The position numbers were made by a program, and so were the translations under genes. Under the pieces are notes generated by a model, which was not told the origin of the DNA, ran no database searches, and saw nothing but the letters and a program-made list of their open reading frames with translations. A DNA stretch of 64,000 nt from the NCBI GenBank assembly GCA_045125935.1, contig JBGVNW010000068.1:248001-312000 (forward strand), read 5' to 3'. The stretch comes from CAG-877 sp045125935 (GTDB lineage: Bacteria; Bacillota_I; Bacilli_A; RF39; UBA660). Shown here piece by piece: positions 1-8,320 of this stretch; position 1 is the stretch's first letter; each line of letters begins with the position of its first letter.

Positions 1-471
1 TTGGTTGATATGGAGTTGTATGAAGTTTTAAATGCATACTGTTCTCGTAGTTCTGGTTCGGTATCAAAAGAAGATAAGAGAAGACATTCGTATATGTTAC
101 GAAGACTTTTTAGTTCAACATATCCAATTCAATGTTCTTTAATTAATAATTTGAATACAGATCCTGTGTGTTCATCTAACATAATTGCGATGTTAGCATC
201 CAGATATAGTGGATTACCCGATTTCTTAAAAATAAGAGTAGACCAAAAAAAGAAAAAAGAAAGCATTCGCAAATTTTATGAAGATGATGTTTTGTTAAAA
301 TATATGGAAATAAACCAATGTGGTATTAGAGAAGTTGAAGAAGCATATATGTTTGATAAAAAAAATTTAGATGTTGCATTGAAGTTAATAAAGAAAACAT
401 TCTTTGATAATAAAGATAAGGTAATTGTAGATAAAACAAAAAAAGTTGATGATGAAAAATCATTATTTTAA
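1..471 (+). CDS. Possible clamp-loader small subunit (gp62-like)
   Basis: A 156-residue reading frame open at the window edge. The first in-window ATG is at position 10 (MELYEVLNAY), so the true start may be there or upstream. The pattern resembles small clamp-loader subunits of T4-like phages as I remember them: a short N-terminal helix, a stretch of basic and aromatic residues around 26-45, and a helical C-terminal part rich in charged residues. In T4 this protein works with gp44 to load the sliding clamp gp45. It sits before early-type genes. The C-terminus ends DDEKSLF, similar in style to the gp33-like protein end. Assignment is by pattern only; an unrelated small replication protein is possible. 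Confidence 0.4.
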   Translation: MVDMELYEVLNAYCSRSSGSVSKEDKRRHSYMLRRLFSSTYPIQCSLINNLNTDPVCSSNIIAMLASRYSGLPDFLKIRVDQKKKKESIRKFYEDDVLLKYMEINQCGIREVEEAYMFDKKNLDVALKLIKKTFFDNKDKVIVDKTKKVDDEKSLF

Positions 472-474
472 TTT

Positions 475-487
475 TTTGTTATATTTG
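475..487 (+). promoter_or_regulatory. Early/middle-type promoter motif
   Basis: TTTGTTATATTTG, just after the preceding stop. TATATTTG (480-487) matches the Bacteroidetes -7 box TAnnTTTG. It drives the coiled-coil gene at 521. Confidence 0.65.
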
Positions 488-520
488 TATTGAATTTTAA
501 TTTTTTAATTGAATAAAAAA

Positions 521-1315
521 ATGGTAGAAGATGTAATTAATTTGGTTGATGAAACCGTAAAGAGAATTAAGGAACTTGCACAAGCAAGACTTGATGTTGA
601 GAGCAGAAAAAATGAACTAACTGTTCATGAAAGAGATTTGGAATCTATTGTAAATGTGCTTGGTGTAGATTCAAAAGATTATCTTGTAAAGAAAAATCTT
701 ATTGATATGACATCGGATGCTATCAAGCAATCTGAAAGTCTCGTTGAAAAACTTTCGTTCAAGAAGTCAGAACTTAAACCTGTTCTTGATTCTGTTGTTG
801 ATGAGTTTCAAAATGCACTTAAGATAGAACAAGAAACAGAATATGACATTAAACTTGGTGAAAATGATGTAAGGGGTTATCCTACGGGTAAACGAGCATT
901 TACACAATTGATGACATATCTTAATGAGCGTGTTGAATGGACTCCAAAGACAGCAGCACAACTTATGGTTCTTGTTTCGAATATGAAAGAAAATGAGGCA
1001 CATGTTAAGTCAAAGACATTTGATAATGTGATTAAACTTCGTTCATCTAATGTTTTGGTATTGTATCACTCTATTCTTGAAAATATGTCTGGTAAGGGAT
1101 ATAATACAGCAAAGGATTTCTTGGCATTGTGGGCAAATTGCGGTCAGGAAATTACAAACGCAGTGAGAGAAGTTCATAAGGTTCATGAATCTACGAGAGA
1201 GTTGGGAACAAAACTTAATCTTATTGAAGATGAGTTTGATAAGAGTTTTGACGATCTCCCACATGAAGAGAATGAAGTGGTAACAACTAAAGATGAAGTT
1301 GCACCTGAAGTATAA
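521..1315 (+). CDS. Coiled-coil protein of unknown function
   Basis: 264 residues from ATG 521; a TTG at 509 would add four residues but has no support. The protein is almost entirely helical and charged, with heptad-like stretches in residues 5-110 and 200-255 and a more globular middle around 115-195. No signal peptide, membrane segment or catalytic motif is visible, and I do not recognise a family. It has its own early-type promoter at 475-487 and follows a possible clamp-loader gene, so a role in replication, recombination or host takeover is more likely than a virion role. The acidic tail (DEFDKSFDDLPHEENE) is consistent with a protein-interaction segment. Confidence 0.8.
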   Translation: MVEDVINLVDETVKRIKELAQARLDVESRKNELTVHERDLESIVNVLGVDSKDYLVKKNLIDMTSDAIKQSESLVEKLSFKKSELKPVLDSVVDEFQNALKIEQETEYDIKLGENDVRGYPTGKRAFTQLMTYLNERVEWTPKTAAQLMVLVSNMKENEAHVKSKTFDNVIKLRSSNVLVLYHSILENMSGKGYNTAKDFLALWANCGQEITNAVREVHKVHESTRELGTKLNLIEDEFDKSFDDLPHEENEVVTTKDEVAPEV

Positions 1316-1398
1316 TAATTATTCAATAAATTTATAGAAAAATATTTAATAATTTATAAAAATGTTACTAATATAAGCATAATAAAAAAAATATTTTT

Positions 1399-1406
1399 CA
1401 TAAATA
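1399..1406 (+). promoter_or_regulatory. Late promoter motif CATAAATA
   Basis: TTTTTCATAAATACTG at 1394-1409 is the same element found before the virion genes. Transcription from it would produce a leader of about 235 bases ahead of the S1-like gene. Confidence 0.6.
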
Positions 1407-1411
1407 CTGTG

Positions 1412-1640
1412 TATGTTAAAGGCAATAAAACTAATATTTTAATATATTAGTAGTTAAAAGAAGGAAAACGAATAATAGGGTTGAGTTCACCCGAATTTAA
1501 GCGAGTGGGAGAACAAGCGTTAGTGAGTTCTGTGAACCTCGAAAAACATGTAAAATAATATTTTTCTATATTTTACTGAACTATAATAAAAATAATGTTT
1601 AACCAGAGCCGCTATTGCGGCGGCTCATAATTTAATATAT
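1412..1640 (+). ncRNA. Structured leader or small RNA upstream of S1-like gene
   Basis: This 331-base gap (1316-1646) has no convincing reading frame but is rich in inverted repeats. They are: 1431-1450 (CTAATAT/ATATTAG); a branched element with GAGTTCAC (1483-1490) pairing to GTGAACCTC (1532-1540, one bulged C) that encloses AGAAC/GTTCT (1510-1514/1527-1531); 1550-1576 (GTAAAATA/TATTTTAC); and a GC-rich hairpin at 1606-1626 (GAGCCGC/GCGGCTC). GC-rich stems stand out in this AT-rich genome. The region lies between a late promoter motif and the start codon at 1647. It may be an autoregulatory 5' leader of the S1-like gene or an independent RNA. I do not recognise an Rfam family. Confidence 0.5.
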
Positions 1641-1646
1641 AATAAT

Positions 1647-2825
1647 ATGAGTATAGTAACTCAAACACTTGAAATTTATGATGATGCTAACCCGTTGGAG
1701 GTTAAATCAGTTACAGTTCCTGTAAGAGCAGGACAAAAAATTTTCTCACACGAGTCTTATGCTATTGACGCAATGAAGATGTATGATAAGTATTGTGCTG
1801 GAGATATTCTTAATAATATTCTTTCTTATGAAGGTGGTAACTTCAGAGATGTTCGTGTTGGCGTTGTATCTTCTTTTAGCGAAGAAAAAGAAACTGCAAC
1901 AATTGAACTTTCTGCAAAACATTCTATTTCAGTTGATTATAACTCAAAGACTGAAGAAATGGAACTTGGTAAGAAAATTGATGTTGTTGTATCTAAATCA
2001 AAGGGTAAGATTACTGGCGATGCCACATCAAAGACAGCGCAGTTGGAGAGGGTAAAACAAGAACTTATTCGTCAAGTAGATTCTCCTTCGTATGCTTATG
2101 CTGGTGTGATTAAGGATATTATTTTTAATGTCGCAAATGCGTTTAACGGATTTGTTGTTGAAGTGTCTGGTGTAAAATGCTTTATGCCTGGTAGCGAATC
2201 CGATGTTGTTCCTCTTAATGATTATAACGAACTCATTGGACAAACACGATATGTTATGCCAATTGCAGCATCAAAAGAGTCAATTGTAGTTTCTCATAAG
2301 GAGTATTTGAACACATTAAAGGGAACAGTTCTTAATAACCTTATTGAAACTAAATCTACAGAACTTGTTGAAGGCGTTGTTTCTTCGGTTAAAAAGTTTG
2401 GTGTATTCATTATTATTGATAAGTGTGTTCCTACATTGCTGTCGGTTTCTGAAATGGACGAAGAAACAGAAATGAAATTCAAGAATGGTGAAATTAAGAT
2501 TGATGACACCATTAAGTTCTATGTTGAAAGTGTTAAGGATGATAGGGTTACTATCACACAAACTGCTTGTAAGTCACTTGGTTGGAATAAGTTAAAAGAA
2601 GTTGTTGATAACGATAAGAACTATAGTATTCGTGGAACTATTAAGAACATTTTTGAAAATGGTGCGGTTGTCGTTGCTAACGAGTTCAATAGCATTACAT
2701 TCTTCCTTTCAAGTAAGGTTCTTAATCTTGAAGAATTATCTGTAGGAAGTGAAGTTGTTCTTCCAGTTGAAAATGTTGATGTGATTAAGAAAACTGTTAG
2801 ACTTAAGATAAGTGAAGAAGCATAA
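1647..2825 (+). CDS. Ribosomal protein S1-like multi-OB-fold RNA-binding protein
   Basis: 392 residues with at least two S1-type OB folds and probably four. The clearest runs from about residue 232 to 308: a VEGVVSSVKKFGVFIII strand pair, a loop, then DDTIKFYVESVKDDRVTITQ. A second lies at about 322-388 (RGTIKNIFENGAVVVA, ending in VDVIKKTVRLKI). Weaker copies lie at about 60-115 and 145-215. The family binds single-stranded mRNA; cellular S1 brings mRNA to the 30S subunit. A phage copy could favour phage mRNAs, which here lack Shine-Dalgarno sequences, or could bind its own structured leader. The distance from the late promoter motif (about 240 bases) is unusually long. A general RNA-binding role is secure; the ribosomal role is inference. 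Confidence 0.75.
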   Translation: MSIVTQTLEIYDDANPLEVKSVTVPVRAGQKIFSHESYAIDAMKMYDKYCAGDILNNILSYEGGNFRDVRVGVVSSFSEEKETATIELSAKHSISVDYNSKTEEMELGKKIDVVVSKSKGKITGDATSKTAQLERVKQELIRQVDSPSYAYAGVIKDIIFNVANAFNGFVVEVSGVKCFMPGSESDVVPLNDYNELIGQTRYVMPIAASKESIVVSHKEYLNTLKGTVLNNLIETKSTELVEGVVSSVKKFGVFIIIDKCVPTLLSVSEMDEETEMKFKNGEIKIDDTIKFYVESVKDDRVTITQTACKSLGWNKLKEVVDNDKNYSIRGTIKNIFENGAVVVANEFNSITFFLSSKVLNLEELSVGSEVVLPVENVDVIKKTVRLKISEEA

Positions 2826-2846
2826 ATTTTAATTTTAAAGTTGTTT

Positions 2847-2872
2847 AAGGTGGTCATGTGACCACCTTTTTT
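2847..2872 (+). terminator. Rho-independent terminator
   Basis: AAGGTGGTCA/TGACCACCTT stem with a two-base loop followed by a T-tract. The T-tract runs directly into the next late promoter. Confidence 0.85.
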
Positions 2873-2880
2873 CATAAATA
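2873..2880 (+). promoter_or_regulatory. Late promoter motif CATAAATA
   Basis: TTTTTTCATAAATATAATATATA, 21 bases before the start at 2902. It is directly fused to the preceding terminator. Confidence 0.75.
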
Positions 2881-2901
2881 TAATATATATTCTTTTTTAA
2901 C

Positions 2902-3390
2902 ATGAATAATATTAAGTATTTTGATGAGTTTGTTACAGAAGCAAAATCTGAAAGAGATATTGTAAAAGATTTAGCAAGACACCTTTCTTTTGATAGAGAT
3001 GTTGTAAAATATCTTAATACATCTAGAGCAAAAAGAAAGATTGGTTGGAGAGAATTGCTTGCAGATAAACTACATGGAAAAAATTTGGATTATATTAACT
3101 ATATTACAAAAAATATGGTTGCAGATTATAACCCACAGATTGTAGGTTCTATGAATTTCAGGGATGATGAAGGAGACTTTGATGTTGAAAATGAAAAGAA
3201 TGCATCAAATGATGAAAAAACTCCTCTCGAAAAGAAAATTGATAAAATCGAGAAAAAGATCGACACTATTGAAGATATTCTTGAAATTGAACCAGGTTTC
3301 CCAGAATCAATTGAAATTACAAAGAAAGAGTTGGATTTGACTCCGCTTGAAGATAAAATTGCGGATAATAAAGATATAGAAGAAGAATAA
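2902..3390 (+). CDS. Putative internal virion protein with capsid-targeting-like N-terminus
   Basis: 162 residues. The N-terminus MNNIKYFDEFVTE|A matches the tag pattern of this phage (compare T4 internal proteins MKTYQEFIAEA) and ends in V-T-E before Ala, like a gp21 prohead-protease site. The rest is charged. Residues 16-70 look helical and basic (RAKRKIGWRELLADKLHGK); from about 105 a coiled coil with the repeating unit KIDKIEKKIDTIED is followed by an acidic tail. No enzyme motif is seen. It has a late promoter at 2873 and overlaps the gp15-like gene by one base, so the two are co-translated. Packaging and cleavage are inference. Confidence 0.7.
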   Translation: MNNIKYFDEFVTEAKSERDIVKDLARHLSFDRDVVKYLNTSRAKRKIGWRELLADKLHGKNLDYINYITKNMVADYNPQIVGSMNFRDDEGDFDVENEKNASNDEKTPLEKKIDKIEKKIDTIEDILEIEPGFPESIEITKKELDLTPLEDKIADNKDIEEE

Positions 3391-4310
3391 TGAACAATTT
3401 TAATCAGAAATATAATAAAGATGATGTTTTCATTAGAAGTATGATAGTTTCTCTTCTTGCTGAAATGAACAAGAAGATATATTATTATAATCGTGAAGAT
3501 GACGGTTCTGTTACTAAAATAACAGTTCCATGTTTATATTCTATAACTGGATCTGAAAGATTTCTTCGTGATGAGTTTTATTATGATGCACTTGAAGAAG
3601 GTAGGGCAATTGGTGATTATGAAAGAGTTCCAAGATGTGTTGTAAGTCTTTCTGGTATTAATGTAAATACTGCTGAACAAACAAGTAAATATAATCGCAC
3701 CAGAATCGTTAGAGAAAGTAATGGTGTTTTAAGAACATGTTTATTGAATGTTGAGTGGGTTCCTGTTTCGTTATCTTTCGGTTGTAAGATTATATGTTCT
3801 AATAATATAGAATTATTTAAAATAACAGAATGTATAATTAGTAAAATATACAAGAATCCAAATTATTTTAAGGTGGATTTCGGTATGTTTAATGTTGATG
3901 GTTGTCTTTCTGTTCCAGCTGATTATTCGCATAATATACCTACCGAATTTGGGTTTAGTGATAAAAAAGAATTTTCAATGGAGTTTAATATCGAAATGAA
4001 ATCATTTATCCCTGCTTTTGAACATGGATTGTTAATGTGTGAGATTGATGAAATGTTGAATAGATTACCAGCAGGCGAAAATGGTTTAGTTACATACAGA
4101 CCTAATGAAAATGGTGAGTTGGAAATGAGAATTGGTGGTGTATTTGAAACATTTAGACTATCTGGATATATGCACACAATAGGCGAACCTACTATATTAT
4201 CAAATACACATGATGCTCCTATGTATGCGAGAAATGAAAATGAGTTGAAAGAAAAGGATATTAAAGAAGGTCTTGTGTTTAGAAAAGAAATAGATTTTGA
4301 AAATGATTAA
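3390..4310 (+). CDS. 15: Tail sheath stabiliser / tail completion protein (gp15-like)
   Basis: 306 residues; ATG overlaps the stop of the previous gene. The order of elements follows T4 gp15 (272 aa): an N-terminal helix, then a segment with IYYYNREDDGS..ITVPCLYS, then a region with PRCVVSLSGINVN, a central SPVSL-type beta strand (VEWVPVSLSFGCKIIC), a conserved helix (IELFKITECIISKIYKN), and strands ending in EFSMEFNIEMKSFIPA. In T4 the protein forms a hexamer closing the tail tube and sheath at the neck. It is transcribed from the late promoter at 2873. The match is by remembered pattern, not by alignment. Confidence 0.65.
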   Translation: MNNFNQKYNKDDVFIRSMIVSLLAEMNKKIYYYNREDDGSVTKITVPCLYSITGSERFLRDEFYYDALEEGRAIGDYERVPRCVVSLSGINVNTAEQTSKYNRTRIVRESNGVLRTCLLNVEWVPVSLSFGCKIICSNNIELFKITECIISKIYKNPNYFKVDFGMFNVDGCLSVPADYSHNIPTEFGFSDKKEFSMEFNIEMKSFIPAFEHGLLMCEIDEMLNRLPAGENGLVTYRPNENGELEMRIGGVFETFRLSGYMHTIGEPTILSNTHDAPMYARNENELKEKDIKEGLVFRKEIDFEND

Positions 4311-4359
4311 GAAGTTTGAAGAATTTATAGAAGAAAGTTGTGGCAATGAGAGATATTAA
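4303..4359 (+). CDS. Orphan 18-residue capsid-targeting-like peptide
   Basis: A tiny frame, MIKKFEEFIEESCGNERY then TAA, whose ATG overlaps the stop region of the gp15-like gene (it starts 8 bases before that gene's last base). Residues 1-11 are a near-perfect copy of the tag seen on much larger proteins, with I-E-E before Ser as the cleavage-like site. Either it is the remnant of a decayed internal-protein gene or a genuine short product. Overlapping starts favour translational coupling. It is too short for statistical support, but the match to the tag makes chance unlikely. Confidence 0.45.
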   Translation: MIKKFEEFIEESCGNERY

Positions 4360-4393
4360 TAATTATTTAAATAATGCTTCTGACAGATATCCA

Positions 4394-4401
4394 CATAAAT
4401 A
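4394..4401 (+). promoter_or_regulatory. Late promoter motif CATAAATA
   Basis: CCACATAAATACTATATG, 31 bases before the start at 4433. Confidence 0.65.
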
Positions 4402-4432
4402 CTATATGTTAAATTAATAAAAAGATAAAACA

Positions 4433-6226
4433 ATGATCAGTTTACAAAATATATTAAATACCGAAGGTAAAGAGTTTCTTGAAAATCTTTTGAATAAAGA
4501 AGTTATTGTGACTGAAAAGTTAAATGCTGCAACACTTTCTATGCAGAAAAAGCAGACTTCTGAAATGGATATGAATAGAAAACTTACTTTCTATAAAGGA
4601 ACAGGTGTAAATAAGAGGGAGATTACTATTGCTGACAGAGTTATGACAACATTTTACATGTCGGGCACAACTTATTTGAGTAATTTAAGTAAGTTGATTA
4701 TTGATAGAATTCCAGCAAATTGGACATTTGTATTTAAATATTTCCCAAATCACCAACCAAGTTTTATAAATTATTCTGTTTTACCTAAAAATAATCTTGT
4801 ATTGTGTTGTATAATCACTTCTGGTGGAACAAAGATAGATGATTGTGAAGATTTGAAATCTTGGGCGGAAATGTTTGATGTTCCATGTCAAGAGCCTATC
4901 TTTAAAGGATATCTTTCTGAATATCAAAAAGAAAGGTTGCGTGATTATGTAGAAGATGGTTCTAATAATAAAGATTCATTTGCGAGATTTATTATCACTT
5001 TATTGAATCCAGCAATGAAAGGATCTCTATATCAAAATGATGGATTCGAATCACCAATTGATGGTTTTGTATTTAAATTTATTTCTGATGATGGTATAAC
5101 AAAACCAATGACAGCAAAACTTATAGATCCTTTCATGTCAGCACTTATTTCTAAAAATAAATCAAAGAAAGGATATAACGATAATACCGATGTGTTGCTG
5201 TCAGATTTTACAATATTCATGTCCAATCAAGATATGGATTCTATTGTTTTAACTAAAAAAGATGATGGAGAAAGATATCTTGAATTGTTTTATAGACTTT
5301 TTAATAGATATATAAAATATAAGAAATCTCAACTTGAAGATTTTGATGTTGATACTAATGATATTGTAAAAGAAAGTATAGATGCTGATTTTGGCGTTGA
5401 TGTTGATAAAATATCTAACGAAACAACAAAGAAATTATTAAAGGATAACCCAGAGTTTAAATCTATTTTTAAAACATTATTGGGAAGTTTTAAATCAAAG
5501 AAAGATGATGATTACAAGAGTATTGTAATGTCACCAGGTGTTGTGAGATTATTTAATGATATTGTTGATAAAATCAATTGTAAAATTTTATCTTGTGAAG
5601 AAACAGATAATCTTTCATTTGCATCTTATTTAAATACAATTCATAAAAATGATATCAAAGACTTGGATGTGAATAATGTCCCAAATAATGTAGAAAAACC
5701 ACAACCCATACCAGATGCTTTAACACAACAAAAGGATATACATGCGTTAGCAATGTCTTTTTCTGATTTTAAAAAGAAAGAAGAAAAGGATGAAAAGAAA
5801 GAAGAAAAAAGCATGAAATCTATTGAAGATATGATTAAGTCTTTAAAGGGTGAAATTAAAGATTTAACAAAAGAAGTTTCTGATATGAAGAAAGATCAAA
5901 AAGAAGTTAAGAAGGATATAGAAAATGTTGATGATGCAACAAAAGATATAGCAAAAGATGTAGAAAATATAGATAATGATTCAGAAAAAGAATCAGATGG
6001 AGAAAAAGAAGAATCAAAGAAAAAAGATTCATCAAAAGAAAAAAATAATGACGAAACTTCAAAAGATGATGAGTCTGAAAAAAATGAAGATGACGCTGAC
6101 AGCAACGACTCCACAGAAGAAGAAAATAATGAAGAAGATGATGCAGAAGAAAATTCATCAGACAAAGAAGAATCTAATGATGATAGTGGAGACGATAAGT
6201 CGAATGATATTTTTGCAGGACTTTAA
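4433..6226 (+). CDS. RNA/DNA ligase-like nucleotidyltransferase with long charged tail
   Basis: 597 residues. The N-terminal ~240 residues look like a covalent nucleotidyltransferase: VTEKLNAATLS (27-37) resembles motif I of Rnl2-type ligases (TEKIHGxNF, Lys29 as nucleophile candidate), WTFVFKYFP (97-105) fits motif III, IDGFVFKF (209-216) fits motif IV, and TAKLIDPF (227-234) fits motif V. The canonical Gly after the nucleophile is replaced by Asn-Ala, so activity is uncertain. Residues ~430-590 are a low-complexity tail, first Lys/Glu coiled coil, then Asp/Ser/Glu rich, ending DIFAGL. A late promoter at 4394 implies a structural or packaged role rather than early RNA repair. Confidence 0.55.
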   Translation: MISLQNILNTEGKEFLENLLNKEVIVTEKLNAATLSMQKKQTSEMDMNRKLTFYKGTGVNKREITIADRVMTTFYMSGTTYLSNLSKLIIDRIPANWTFVFKYFPNHQPSFINYSVLPKNNLVLCCIITSGGTKIDDCEDLKSWAEMFDVPCQEPIFKGYLSEYQKERLRDYVEDGSNNKDSFARFIITLLNPAMKGSLYQNDGFESPIDGFVFKFISDDGITKPMTAKLIDPFMSALISKNKSKKGYNDNTDVLLSDFTIFMSNQDMDSIVLTKKDDGERYLELFYRLFNRYIKYKKSQLEDFDVDTNDIVKESIDADFGVDVDKISNETTKKLLKDNPEFKSIFKTLLGSFKSKKDDDYKSIVMSPGVVRLFNDIVDKINCKILSCEETDNLSFASYLNTIHKNDIKDLDVNNVPNNVEKPQPIPDALTQQKDIHALAMSFSDFKKKEEKDEKKEEKSMKSIEDMIKSLKGEIKDLTKEVSDMKKDQKEVKKDIENVDDATKDIAKDVENIDNDSEKESDGEKEESKKKDSSKEKNNDETSKDDESEKNEDDADSNDSTEEENNEEDDAEENSSDKEESNDDSGDDKSNDIFAGL

Positions 6227-6231
6227 AGTTT

Positions 6232-6239
6232 CATAAATA
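6232..6239 (+). promoter_or_regulatory. Late promoter motif CATAAATA
   Basis: GTTTCATAAATATAATATATA, 23 bases before the start at 6263. Confidence 0.75.
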
Positions 6240-6262
6240 TAATATATATATTTTAATCTAAA

Positions 6263-8065
6263 ATGGATAACATGAATACAAATATGCTTAATTTGATAGC
6301 AAGTTTTAAAAAGACAGGTCAATCAAATGAAGTTATTAAGCAATCATTATGGCAGATGGGTATGATTCCAGAAGTGATTGATTCACATTTGGAATATTTT
6401 GATAAACATGCTTCTGCGATTAATAAACAGAATAATATAGTAAAAGAAAATAAAGATATGAAATTAACTTTGGAAAAATTGCACACATGTGCAGATAAGG
6501 TTATTACCATTCTTGAATCTATGAGAGATGACAGAACATTTGGTTATTCTGCTAACACTGCAAAGATGATTATTGAAAATTGCATGAAGCAATTGATGAT
6601 CAATAAGGATGACGAAATGGTTCTTCAAGAAAAGATCAAGATGGGTTATGAAATTAATGACACATTGGTTAATCCTGTTGTTAAATATACTGTTGCGGAA
6701 GGTATGCACGCTGCTTTGGTTGAATATGATTGGTTGCAACCTGTATCTGATTTGAGAGCAACTATTGCAGAATCATTTATTGGTGATAAGTGGAGTTATG
6801 TTGCTGCAAAATTTGCAAACTCTCTTGCAAGTAGATGTGATAACCAAGCATATGATAATCTTTATGAAAGTCTTGTTGGTGTTCTTATTGATGAAGAAAA
6901 TGTAAGACTTGCCCTTAAAGAAGTCCTTTTGGAAAATGCTTGGAATAAAGATGCTAAAGAAATTCTTGCTGCTATCGTTGCAGAAGAAAAAGCAGAACAA
7001 GGTAAAGTAGACGAAAGAATTTACGAAAATTCTAATTGTTCTATCAGAAAGAATATTTCTCCTTGTATCATTGATGGTGAAAATAAAGTGTTCTGGTTGC
7101 ACGGTAAGAACTATATCTACAACGGTAAGTCTGTTATGGAAGCAGCAGTTTCTGATCGCAGATATATTAATGTGTTAGAAGGTCTCGCATTGCTTAATTA
7201 TGATGCTGATAAGGATAGATTAGTATATTATGGTAAGAAAGATATGATGCTTGAATATAACTGCGGAACAGATAAACTTTCTATGTCAGGTGTTGATGAT
7301 CTTTCAGAAAAATCACTTCTTGATATTCACGAATCTTTGAGAACATCAGGTATGTTCGATATGGAAAATATATCAGATTGTGAAAAACTCGTTAAGTTCT
7401 ATGAAAGCAAAGACCTACTTAGAGATATGGATATCGTTACTACAATCCAAAATAACAAAATCGCAGGTTTGTATGTGAGCGTTATTAATGTAACAGAAGG
7501 TATCTATGTAAATAAAGTAAATCTTCCTTTCGGCGTTAATGAAATGGTGTTCTGCAAAACTGCAAAAGATGCTTGTAAAGAAATCAAGGATTTCATGAAG
7601 TATGATGCAACTACACTTTTTGAAGCAAAACTTAAAGAAGAAGGCGATAAGGCAGCTATCGTGGAATCAAAGAGAAATGAAATTAAAGATACTCTTGCTT
7701 TCTTGTCTGAAAAAAGAGCACAAATCGTTGCCGCTCTCCAAGAAACAGATAATAACGAACAATTGAAATCTGCTCTTGCTCTTATTGAAAGCGAAGTTCG
7801 TAAATTTGAAAAACAATTACAAGAATCTTATCTCGAATCACCTGCTTGCCCAGAAGTATTGAAGTATGACCGTGATGAAATGATCAAAAATGGATATACA
7901 GAAGTTACTATCGCAACTCCAGTTGAAGGCACAGAAAAAGATGAAAAGGTTCTCGTTAGTGCAACAGAATATGGACAACTTGATGATGATGCACTAATTA
8001 CAGTTTTTAAAGCAGATGGTAAAAATGTTATGATACCTAAAATGAACCTTAAAGTTGAAATTTAA
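6263..8065 (+). CDS. Late protein of unknown function, probably virion-associated
   Basis: 600 residues with no family I recognise. The N-terminal 60 residues contain a short helical module (QSNEVIKQSLWQMGM..VIDSHLEYF) resembling a UBA-type three-helix unit. Residues ~65-260 are helical. Residues ~260-450 look mixed alpha/beta (KVFWLHGKNYIYNGKSV). Residues ~465-540 form a predicted coiled coil. The C-terminal 60 residues are beta-rich (VLVSATEYGQLDDDALITVF). A strong late promoter and a terminator enclose it as a single-gene unit. Size and regulation suggest an abundant late product, and the absence of the N-terminal tag argues against internal-protein cargo. Confidence 0.85.
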   Translation: MDNMNTNMLNLIASFKKTGQSNEVIKQSLWQMGMIPEVIDSHLEYFDKHASAINKQNNIVKENKDMKLTLEKLHTCADKVITILESMRDDRTFGYSANTAKMIIENCMKQLMINKDDEMVLQEKIKMGYEINDTLVNPVVKYTVAEGMHAALVEYDWLQPVSDLRATIAESFIGDKWSYVAAKFANSLASRCDNQAYDNLYESLVGVLIDEENVRLALKEVLLENAWNKDAKEILAAIVAEEKAEQGKVDERIYENSNCSIRKNISPCIIDGENKVFWLHGKNYIYNGKSVMEAAVSDRRYINVLEGLALLNYDADKDRLVYYGKKDMMLEYNCGTDKLSMSGVDDLSEKSLLDIHESLRTSGMFDMENISDCEKLVKFYESKDLLRDMDIVTTIQNNKIAGLYVSVINVTEGIYVNKVNLPFGVNEMVFCKTAKDACKEIKDFMKYDATTLFEAKLKEEGDKAAIVESKRNEIKDTLAFLSEKRAQIVAALQETDNNEQLKSALALIESEVRKFEKQLQESYLESPACPEVLKYDRDEMIKNGYTEVTIATPVEGTEKDEKVLVSATEYGQLDDDALITVFKADGKNVMIPKMNLKVEI

Positions 8066-8097
8066 TAAAACAAACACAATGTATATTATATGTAGAT

Positions 8098-8130
8098 AGT
8101 GGAGAATGATTAAGTCATTTTCCACTTTTG
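8098..8130 (+). terminator. Rho-independent terminator
   Basis: A 12-bp stem AGTGGAGAATGA/TCATTTTCCACT (one G-T pair), loop TTAAG, then TTTTG. The T-tract is shared with the early-type motif at 8127. Confidence 0.85.
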
Positions 8131-8139
8131 TTATATTTA
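8127..8139 (+). promoter_or_regulatory. Early/middle-type promoter motif, now far from a gene
   Basis: TTTGTTATATTTA directly after the terminator. The nearest downstream gene is tnpB, 290 bases away. The motif may originally have served gp55 before tnpB was inserted. Confidence 0.5.
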
Positions 8140-8283
8140 ATGTATATAAATAATGAAAATATATAACACACAATAATATTAACACTGTTAAAATCGATTA
8201 AAATATTGATATATATTTTATAAATATATTTAGTAAGTTTGCTTTATTTGGTTAAAAATATTAAATTTCTAAAAATAAATTTA

Positions 8284-8291
8284 CATAAATA
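8284..8291 (+). promoter_or_regulatory. Late promoter motif CATAAATA
   Basis: TTACATAAATATAGTAG, 30 bases before the first arm of the folded region ahead of tnpB. Confidence 0.6.
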
Positions 8292-8320
8292 TAGTAGAAA
8301 GCATTTTATACTTTAATAAA

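Noticed and set aside
5896..6165. Serine-rich minus-strand frame
   Set aside because: It is the complement of the Asp/Glu/Lys-rich tail of the ligase-like gene; low-complexity DNA keeps the opposite strand open.
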